A stretch of DNA of 11,237 nt from contig DAIDTV010000028.1 in the NCBI GenBank assembly GCA_027457005.1, positions 274-11,510 on the forward strand. The letters run 5' to 3'. The translations under genes and the position numbers were made by a program. This document shows positions 6,052 to 11,237 of the stretch, in pieces. Every line of letters starts with the position of its first letter. Position 1 is the first letter of the stretch. A model generated the notes under the pieces. That model saw only the letters and a program-made list of their open reading frames with translations. It was not told where the DNA came from and did no database searches. Source of the DNA: Chloroflexota bacterium (GTDB lineage: Bacteria; Chloroflexota; Limnocylindria; Limnocylindrales; CSP1-4).

Positions 6052-7351
6052 CGCGCCGGCCCAGCATCTCGACTCGCAGGCCGGCCGCCCGTGCCGCCCG
6101 CGCGTCCACCACGTTCCGCGTGTCGTACACGAGGTCGCCGGCCATCGCACGGCGCATCGCCGCCCAGTCGATCCCCCGGAACTCTGCCCACTCGGTCGCG
6201 ACGAGGACCGCATCCGCGCCGCGCGCGGCCTCCACCGGGTCTGCGCCGGTCTCCAGCTGCGGGTCGGCCCGGCACGCGGTTTCCCTCGCCTGGGGGTCGT
6301 AGCCCGCCACCGCTGCGCCCGCCGCGCGGAGCTCGCGCGCGAGCGCCAGTGCCGGCGACTCGCGGACGTCGTCGGTACCGGCCTTGAACGCGAGGCCGAG
6401 CAGCGCGACCCGGGAGCCGGCGAGCGGCCGGCCGAGCAGCGTCCCCAGCCGCGCGACGACGGCACGCTGGTGAGACGCGTTCGAGCCGCTCACCGCGTCG
6501 ATGAGCGGCGTGGGCACACCCGCCCGGGCGCTGAGCAGCGGCAGCGCGAGCGCCTGCTCGGGGAGGCATGACCCGCCGATGCCCGGCCCGGCGCTCAGGA
6601 ACGCCTTGCCGATCCGATCGTCCATGCCGACGCCGGTCGTGACGAGGTCGACGTCCGCGCCGACTGCGTCGCAGATCCGGGCCAGCTCGTTCGCGAACGC
6701 GATCTTGGTCGCCAGGAACACGTTCGAGGCGAGCTTGATCAGCGCCACGGACTGCGCGTCGGCCACGAGCGTGGGGGCGTTGAGCGGCGCGTACAGGTCG
6801 GCCACGGCCTGCGCGGCGTCGCGATCCTCGGGGCGGAGCCAGCCGGTGACGACGCGGCTGGGCACGTCGAAGTCCCGCAGCCCCGCGCCCTCGCGCATGA
6901 ACTCCGGGTTGGTGATCACGGTGGGGCAGGGACCGTGGGTCCGCCGGTCCTCGACCAGCCGGGCCAGCCGGTCCGGCCCCTCCACCGGCAGCGTCGAGCG
7001 GACGACGATGACGTGATCGGGTGGGGCCGTCTCCAGCAGGCCGGCCACGGCGCGCTCGACCTGCTCGGTCGAGAGCGGACCCTCCGGCCCGGTCGGCGTC
7101 CCCACGCAGACGATGGAGCAGCCGGCGCCTGCGGGCGGGACCGGGTCGGTTGTGAACGCGAGCCGTCCGGCGGCCGACTCGGCGCGGACGGCGTCCTCCA
7201 GCCCTGGCTCGAAGATGGGCGAGCGCCCGGCCGCAAGGGTGGCGATGCGCGCGGCGTCGATGTCCGAGACGGTGACCCGGTGGCCCAGGCGGGCGAAGCC
7301 GACGGCGGTGACCAGGCCCACCGGCCCCGCGCCGACGAGGAACAGGTGCAC
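6047..7351 (-). CDS. UDP-glucose/GDP-mannose dehydrogenase family protein, UDP-glucose 6-dehydrogenase-like
   Basis: A 434-residue protein, normal family length, starting at GTG 7349-7351 with AGGAG about 6 nt upstream. The family oxidises a UDP-sugar at C6 in two NAD-dependent steps, usually UDP-glucose to UDP-glucuronate. It shows the N-terminal NAD-binding loop GAGPVG (7-12), SPIFEPGLEDAV (44-55, typical of UDP-glucose enzymes), VGTPTG (83-88), STLPVEG (119-125) and NPEFMREGAG (148-157). The central helix follows (KLASNVFLATKIAFANE, 206-222), then GIGGSC with catalytic Cys262, and GLAFKAGTDDVRESP (319-333) in the C-terminal domain. The usual GGSCxPKD reads GGSCLPEQ, so the Lys and catalytic Asp after the Cys are Glu265 and Gln266. 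Substrate and activity are therefore less certain. It lies 51 nt downstream of the SDR gene on the same strand. Confidence 0.9.
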   Translation of the reverse strand: MHLFLVGAGPVGLVTAVGFARLGHRVTVSDIDAARIATLAAGRSPIFEPGLEDAVRAESAAGRLAFTTDPVPPAGAGCSIVCVGTPTGPEGPLSTEQVERAVAGLLETAPPDHVIVVRSTLPVEGPDRLARLVEDRRTHGPCPTVITNPEFMREGAGLRDFDVPSRVVTGWLRPEDRDAAQAVADLYAPLNAPTLVADAQSVALIKLASNVFLATKIAFANELARICDAVGADVDLVTTGVGMDDRIGKAFLSAGPGIGGSCLPEQALALPLLSARAGVPTPLIDAVSGSNASHQRAVVARLGTLLGRPLAGSRVALLGLAFKAGTDDVRESPALALARELRAAGAAVAGYDPQARETACRADPQLETGADPVEAARGADAVLVATEWAEFRGIDWAAMRRAMAGDLVYDTRNVVDARAARAAGLRVEMLGRRA

Positions 7352-7383
7352 GGGCGACTCCTGTCGCGATGGATGTCGGCCCG

Positions 7384-7389
7384 ATGGTA
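7384..7389 (-). promoter_or_regulatory. Possible -10 box for the dehydrogenase gene
   Basis: On the minus strand this reads TACCAT, in the 51-nt gap between the SDR stop and the GTG start. It would give a leader of about 25 nt containing the AGGAG site. No -35 is evident. Cotranscription from the SDR gene is equally possible. Confidence 0.3.
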
Positions 7390-7402
7390 CCCGGGCCGGG
7401 CC

Positions 7403-8302
7403 CTACAGCATCGAGCGGATCTGCCCCCCATCCACCGGGATCAGGCTCCCGGTGACGTAGCTTGCCCGGGACGAGGCGAGGAACGCCACCACCGCGCCCA
7501 GCTCGGAAGGATCGCCGTACCGCCCCAGCGGGATCGTGCGCGCCTGGTCGGCCCGTACATCGTCCTCCGAGTGCCCGGTGCGCGCCGCGGTGTCGCGGTC
7601 CAGCTGGCGGATCCGCTCCGTGTTGAGGCGTCCCGGCCCGACGGCGTTCACCAGGATCCCGTCCGGCGCCAGCTCGATCGAGAGCGTCTTCATGAGCCCC
7701 TGGACCGCCGACCGGAGCGAGTTGCTCGTGATCAGGTTCGCGACCGGCTGCTTGACGCTCCCGCTCTCGATGAACACGATCCGGCCCCCGCCGGAGCCGC
7801 GCACCCGCTCGTCCCGCAGGCAGGGGAGAGCGGCGCGAACGAGGCGCACGGCGGACAGGAAGGTCAGGTCCACCGCGTGTCGCCACTGGTCCTCGGCGAT
7901 CGCCTCGAAGGGGCCCGGCGGCGGGCCGCCCGCGTTGACGACCAGGACGTCCAGCCGGCCGAAGCGGTCCATGGTCGCCCGGACCAGGCGTTCGGCGGTC
8001 TCCGGCAGGGAGACATCGCCGGCGACCCAGGCAACCCGCTCGCGGGGGGACCTGCGGCCCCGGCCTTCCGCGAGCCAGATGTCCGCATCGTCGGCCGTCA
8101 CCGGGTCCAGCCTCGCACCGCCGGTGGGCGCCTGCTCGACATCGGCCGCGAGTTCCGTGGCCGCTGCCGCGAGGGCCGCCCCGTCGCGCGCGACCAGCAT
8201 CACGGAGGCTCCCTCGCGCAGCAGCTCCAGCGCCGACGCCCTGCCCAGGCCGCGGCTGGCCCCCACCACCAATGCGACCCGCCCATCCAGACCGAGATCC
8301 AT
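7403..8302 (-). CDS. SDR-family protein with altered catalytic Tyr/Lys (FabG-like fold)
   Basis: A 299-residue protein starting at ATG (8300-8302) with GGAGG 6 nt upstream. It has the short-chain dehydrogenase/reductase Rossmann fold: the cofactor loop G14-A-S-R-G-L-G20, VAGDVS (93-98), VNAGG (122-126), and an active-site Ser region IESGS (178-182). Where FabG has the YxxxK pair, aligned on the downstream GLxK (GFSK in FabG, GLMK at 202-205 here), this protein has S193-N-S-L-R197. The C-terminal GPG (222-224) and YVTGSLIPVDGG (282-293) are normal. A long insert with Asp/Arg (about 56-90) follows the second strand. A known FabG-like SDR subgroup (CDD BKR_like_SDR_like) is described as lacking a perfect catalytic tetrad, and this protein resembles it. 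The reaction and substrate are unknown. It may be cotranscribed with the dehydrogenase downstream. Confidence 0.9.
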   Translation of the reverse strand: MDLGLDGRVALVVGASRGLGRASALELLREGASVMLVARDGAALAAAATELAADVEQAPTGGARLDPVTADDADIWLAEGRGRRSPRERVAWVAGDVSLPETAERLVRATMDRFGRLDVLVVNAGGPPPGPFEAIAEDQWRHAVDLTFLSAVRLVRAALPCLRDERVRGSGGGRIVFIESGSVKQPVANLITSNSLRSAVQGLMKTLSIELAPDGILVNAVGPGRLNTERIRQLDRDTAARTGHSEDDVRADQARTIPLGRYGDPSELGAVVAFLASSRASYVTGSLIPVDGGQIRSML

Positions 8303-8379
8303 CGCCTGCCTCCGTGCGCGACTGTGACCTCATCCTGCCACGTTGCCGCCCGGAGCGGAGCGCCGATCGGGTCATGCCC

Positions 8380-8407
8380 ACGGGGACCATCGCGCGATGG
8401 TCCCCGT
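8380..8407. promoter_or_regulatory. Perfect 28-bp palindrome in a divergent intergenic region
   Basis: The left arm ACGGGGACCATCGC (8380-8393) is exactly reverse-complementary to the right arm (8394-8407), with no spacer. It sits 77 nt upstream of the SDR start and 82 nt upstream of the secreted protein's ATG. A spacerless symmetric site between divergent genes suits an operator for a dimeric regulator controlling one or both. A hairpin or cruciform role is possible, but there is no T-run. I saw no second copy in the window. Confidence 0.6.
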
Positions 8408-8489
8408 CTCCCGCGAGGAACAGGCTTGGTCGGCCGCCGCGGGCGCCTGCGCCGCGCGGTGGCCACGCGAACCCGCCTGGAGCGCCGTC

Positions 8490-10340
8490 ATGCACCGTCG
8501 ACCGTACGTGGCCGTTGCCGCCGCACTCGCCCTCGCGCTGCTCGGTCCGATGCTGATGCCCGCCGGCCTTCCGCTGGCAGCCGCGGCCGTGCGAGCGGCA
8601 ACGCCGCCGAAGGTGGTGGTGGTCGTGGGCCCCACCCACTCGCTGACGGCGAGCAACCTCCAGTGGGGTGAGGCGATCGCGGAGGACGCGGCGGCGCATG
8701 GTGCCCAGGTCGTCCGCGTGTTCCACCCCCATGCCACGTGGGCCGAGGTATCGGCCGCCGCGGCGGGGGCCAACGTGCTCATCTACCTCGGCCACGGCAA
8801 CGGCTATCCCTCGCCGTACACGACGACCCTGATGCGCGACCGGCAGGACGGGATGGGGCTCGACCCCCTGGACGGCGCTGCCGACGACCAGGTCCGGTAC
8901 TACGGCGAGCAGTACATGGCCACCCTGCACCTGGCGCCCGATTCCCTGGTGCTGCTCAATCACCTGTGCTACGCGAGCGGCAACAGCGAGCCCGGCCTCC
9001 CCCAGCCCATGCAGGCGGTTGCGGTGGAACGCGTCGACAACTTCGCCGCCGGGTTCATCGCGGGCGGCGCCTCCGCCGTTCTGGCGCTGGGCACGGAGGA
9101 CGCGGGCGGCATCGTCGACGCGCTCTTCGGGCCGGCCCAGACGCTGGACCAGCTGTTCATGTCGACAGGCGGCGTCGGCGTGGCCCCGATCGTGACGGCC
9201 TCCGTGCGCACGCCCGGAGCCCGCCTGCATCTCGACCCGGACTCGGCGACGTCGGGCTTCTATCGTTCGCTCGCCGGCAACTTGGACCTCCTCTCCTCGG
9301 CGGTCATCGGCGGTGCGGGCCCCGCCAGCGCGCTCCAGGGCGCGGCGCCGGCCCCCAGCCCCTCGCCCGTCCCGCCGTCGCCGATCGTCGCGCCGCCTGC
9401 TCCCATCCCGGCGGTCCCGTCCGCCCCGGTCCCGGCGCTGACCTCCCTGGCCGCCCCGTCGGTCTTCACGCCGAACGGTGACGGCATCTCCGACACGCTC
9501 ACGGTGTGGTACTCGATGAGTTCCCCCGGGACGCTCGACGTGGCCGTCGCATCCGCATCCGGCGCCGTGGTGCGCCACATGGTCCTCCCCGCGATGGCGG
9601 CCACGGGCCGGTTCTCGTGGGACGGGCTGGGCGACGGAGGCGCGACCGTGCCGGACGGCGCGTACTCGCTGGTCGTCGCGCCGCTCGGCGAGACGGGCAT
9701 TCCGGGTGCGGCGCTCACGGTCCGGACGCGCGTCCTCACCGCGATCAGGTCTCCCGGCGCGGCACCGGCGGTCTTCTACCCGTTCGACGGCGATCCGGCC
9801 GCCACCACCGCGCTGTCCGTGACGCTCACGCAGCCCGCCACGGTCACCTGGACCGTGACCGACTCCGCCGGTCGCGTGGTCCGCACCCTGTGGGATGCCC
9901 ACCCGACCCCGGCCGGGACGTGGACCCTGCCGTGGGACGGGACGGGATCTGCGCCCGGATCCACCGTGCTGTCGCCCATGCCGGTGGGGCAGTACCTCTC
10001 GGCGATCGCCGCGACCACCACGGCCGGCACGGTCCTGATGCGGAGCGCGATCTGGCTGACACCGTTCCGGCTGGTGCCGTCGGCGGGGACCGTGACGGCC
10101 GGGCAGACGCTTGGCCTGTCGATCACGGCCGCCGACCCGCTGCGCGCGGCCCCGCGCCTGCTCGTGGTGCAGCCGGGCGTCGCGCCGTACGTTGTGACTG
10201 CCCGGGCGACCGCGGGGCTCGGCTATCGCGCGGTGTTCCGGCTCCACGCGGGACCGGTGGGGATCGTCCGGATCGTGGTCCTCGGAACCGACCGCGCCGG
10301 CCACTCGCTTGCCGCGACCGCCAGCGTCCGGCTGCGGTAA
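8490..10340 (+). CDS. Secreted caspase-like (CHAT/gingipain-type) protein with FlgD-type Ig repeats
   Basis: A 616-residue protein from ATG 8490, with GGAG 7 nt upstream and a signal peptide (R3-R4, hydrophobic 7-23, likely cut near VRA-AT at 37). The frame runs upstream to a TTG at 8343, but that would bury the signal peptide. Residues 41-275 look like a caspase-fold domain: strand VVVVVG (42-47), strand VLIYL then G101-H102-G103-N-G, strand LVLLNHL then C160 (LCYASGN), then AAGFIAGGASAVLALG (186-201). The H102/C160 pair follows hydrophobic strands as in clan CD peptidases (caspases, gingipains, CHAT). A Pro/Ala linker spans 284-320. Ig-like units follow at about 324-415 (FTPNGDG, WDG, VPDGAY) and 428-520 (WDGTG, GQY), then a beta-rich segment (about 525-616). 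No sorting motif or terminal helix is visible. Peptidase activity is inferred from these motifs. Confidence 0.8.
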   Translation: MHRRPYVAVAAALALALLGPMLMPAGLPLAAAAVRAATPPKVVVVVGPTHSLTASNLQWGEAIAEDAAAHGAQVVRVFHPHATWAEVSAAAAGANVLIYLGHGNGYPSPYTTTLMRDRQDGMGLDPLDGAADDQVRYYGEQYMATLHLAPDSLVLLNHLCYASGNSEPGLPQPMQAVAVERVDNFAAGFIAGGASAVLALGTEDAGGIVDALFGPAQTLDQLFMSTGGVGVAPIVTASVRTPGARLHLDPDSATSGFYRSLAGNLDLLSSAVIGGAGPASALQGAAPAPSPSPVPPSPIVAPPAPIPAVPSAPVPALTSLAAPSVFTPNGDGISDTLTVWYSMSSPGTLDVAVASASGAVVRHMVLPAMAATGRFSWDGLGDGGATVPDGAYSLVVAPLGETGIPGAALTVRTRVLTAIRSPGAAPAVFYPFDGDPAATTALSVTLTQPATVTWTVTDSAGRVVRTLWDAHPTPAGTWTLPWDGTGSAPGSTVLSPMPVGQYLSAIAATTTAGTVLMRSAIWLTPFRLVPSAGTVTAGQTLGLSITAADPLRAAPRLLVVQPGVAPYVVTARATAGLGYRAVFRLHAGPVGIVRIVVLGTDRAGHSLAATASVRLR

Positions 10341-10393
10341 CGGAGCTGCCGACCGCGCCTGCCGGGCGGCTTCATGACCGTGGCGGAGCCCGG

Positions 10394-10399
10394 TAGACT
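10394..10399 (+). promoter_or_regulatory. -10 box placed for a leaderless transcript of the glycosyltransferase gene
   Basis: TAGACT ends 7 nt before the ATG at 10407, the normal distance from a -10 box to the transcription start. The RNA would begin at or next to the start codon. No Shine-Dalgarno sequence lies just upstream of the ATG, which agrees with a leaderless gene. A poor -35 (TTCATG, 10371-10376) is 17 bp upstream. Confidence 0.5.
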
Positions 10400-10406
10400 C
10401 CACGCG

Positions 10407-11237
10407 ATGACCTCGCCGCAACCCGGCACCGCCCACGACGACACGTGGGTCGTGCTGCCCACGTACAACGAAGCGGAGAACCTGCCGGGGATCGCGGCGG
10501 CGATCCTCGAGCGGCTTCCCGGCGCGACGCTCCTGGTCGTCGACGATGCGTCGCCGGACGGCACGGGCGTCCTGGCCGATTCGCTGGCGGCCGCGGATCC
10601 CCACGTCCGGGTCCTGCACCGCCCCGGCAAGCAGGGGCTCGGCCGCGCATACCTGGACGGGTTCCGTGTCGCGCTGGCGGCGGGCGCCGGCCGCATCGTC
10701 CAGATGGACGCCGACTGGTCGCACGATCCGGCCGCCCTGCCATCACTGGTGGAGCCGCTCGGCCGTGGCGCCGACCTGGTGATCGGGTCGCGCTACGTCC
10801 CGGGCGGCGGCGTCACGGAGTGGGGGATCGGACGGCGGGTGATCTCCCGCGGCGGGTCCACGTTCGCCCGGCTGGTCCTGGGGCTCCCGGCGCACGATCT
10901 GACCGGCGGCTTCAAGGCCTGGCGCCGTGAGATGCTCGAGGCGATCCCCCGCGACGGGATCCACGCCGGAGGGTACGTGTTCCAGATCGAGATGACCTAC
11001 CGGGCCCGACAGGCCGGGGCTCGCGTGGTCGAGGTCCCGATCGTGTTCCGGGACCGGCGGGCCGGCGTCAGCAAGATGTCGCGCCGGATCGTGGTCGAGG
11101 CCCTCCTCGTGGTGCTCAGGCTGCGCTGGGAGGCCCTTCGAGGACGCCGCGCCTCCCAGTCGCGGGCCCCTGCCGATGACGCCGCCCGGTCGGCCGCGCT
11201 CGCCGCCCGGTCGGCCCCGCTCGTCACCCCGGTCGAC
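10407..11237 (+). CDS. DPM1-type family 2 glycosyltransferase (polyprenol-phosphate mannose synthase-like), 3' end outside window
   Basis: Open from ATG 10407 to the last base: 277 codons, no stop. The family moves mannose or glucose from a nucleotide sugar to polyprenol phosphate at the cytoplasmic membrane face, supplying sugar for envelope glycans or protein glycosylation. The GT-A fold motifs are present: LPTYNEAENL (17-26), VVDDASPDGT (44-53), the metal site D101-A-D103 (MDADWSHDP), IGSRYVPGG (126-134), LTGGFKAWRR (165-174), GGYVFQIEM (188-196) and VPIVFRDRRAGVSKMS (210-225). The last is typical of DPM1 proteins. The catalytic domain ends near 245, with no membrane helix in the part seen. 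An Ala/Arg-rich tail follows, containing a duplicated heptapeptide (AARSAAL, AARSAPL). Mannose rather than glucose is a family-level guess. Confidence 0.92.
   Translation, partial: MTSPQPGTAHDDTWVVLPTYNEAENLPGIAAAILERLPGATLLVVDDASPDGTGVLADSLAAADPHVRVLHRPGKQGLGRAYLDGFRVALAAGAGRIVQMDADWSHDPAALPSLVEPLGRGADLVIGSRYVPGGGVTEWGIGRRVISRGGSTFARLVLGLPAHDLTGGFKAWRREMLEAIPRDGIHAGGYVFQIEMTYRARQAGARVVEVPIVFRDRRAGVSKMSRRIVVEALLVVLRLRWEALRGRRASQSRAPADDAARSAALAARSAPLVTPVD
11181..11222 (+). repeat. Two 21-bp direct repeats in the glycosyltransferase tail
   Basis: Units 11181-11201 and 11202-11222 match at 20 of 21 positions and encode AARSAAL and AARSAPL (residues 259-265 and 266-272). The single difference gives Ala versus Pro. 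The high identity suggests a recent in-frame duplication; the array may continue past the window end. Confidence 0.8.

Noticed and set aside
8343..8489. Upstream extension of the secreted protein to TTG 8343 or ATG 8397
   Set aside because: It would bury a clear signal peptide at 8490 and place the perfect palindrome inside coding sequence. GGAG precedes ATG 8490.
5916..10724. A 1602-codon open frame on the minus strand
   Set aside because: It overlaps five well-supported genes, is dominated by Arg, Gly and Pro, and shows no domain. Long empty frames are expected opposite GC-rich genes.
1..11237. Prophage, insertion sequence or defence island
   Set aside because: No transposase, integrase, terminal inverted repeats with target duplication, or nuclease/toxin pair was found. 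The caspase-like protein is secreted, which does not fit the known intracellular CHAT defence systems.

Overview
The window is very GC-rich (about 70 percent by eye), with compact genes, GTG starts alongside ATG, and Ala/Pro/Gly-rich protein tails. The gene set is bacterial: radC-mreB-mreC, a CPBP protease, a UDP-glucose-dehydrogenase-like enzyme and a DPM1-type glycosyltransferase. A high-GC Chloroflexota lineage of the Limnocylindria kind, or another high-GC group such as Actinomycetota, fits best. This is inferred from style and gene content; no marker gene here settles it. I see no rRNA, tRNA, CRISPR array, transposase or phage gene.

Left part (1-2678, + strand): the 3' portion of a four-helix membrane protein whose N-terminal coding region is a 15-bp tandem repeat running off the left edge. 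Next comes a two-helix membrane protein with a double zinc ribbon. Its stop codon overlaps (GTGA) the start of a CPBP/CAAX-type membrane protease with all three family motifs. The overlap suggests that these two work together.

Centre (2679-6036, + strand): radC with a long low-complexity N-terminal extension and a strong hairpin in its probable leader, then mreB and mreC, the rod-shape cytoskeleton genes. mreD, pbp2 and rodA, often found next, are absent here: mreC converges on the next gene with a 10-nt gap, and a palindrome spans both stop codons.

Right part (6047-11237): two minus-strand genes, an SDR-family protein followed by a UDP-glucose/GDP-mannose dehydrogenase. Both have altered catalytic-site residues: Ser/Arg in place of Tyr/Lys in the SDR, and PEQ in place of PKD after the catalytic Cys of the dehydrogenase. 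Divergent from them, across a region holding a perfect 28-bp palindrome, is a secreted protein with a caspase/CHAT/gingipain-like His-Cys pair followed by FlgD-type Ig repeats. The window ends inside a polyprenol-phosphate-mannose-synthase-like glycosyltransferase, which has a -10-like box spaced for a leaderless transcript. UDP-sugar oxidation and polyprenol-linked sugar transfer point to cell-envelope work, in keeping with mreBC.

The items most worth following up are the secreted caspase-like/FlgD-Ig protein, the zinc-ribbon/CPBP pair, the 28-bp palindrome and the two altered active sites. I do not see a clear multi-gene defence or mobile system.
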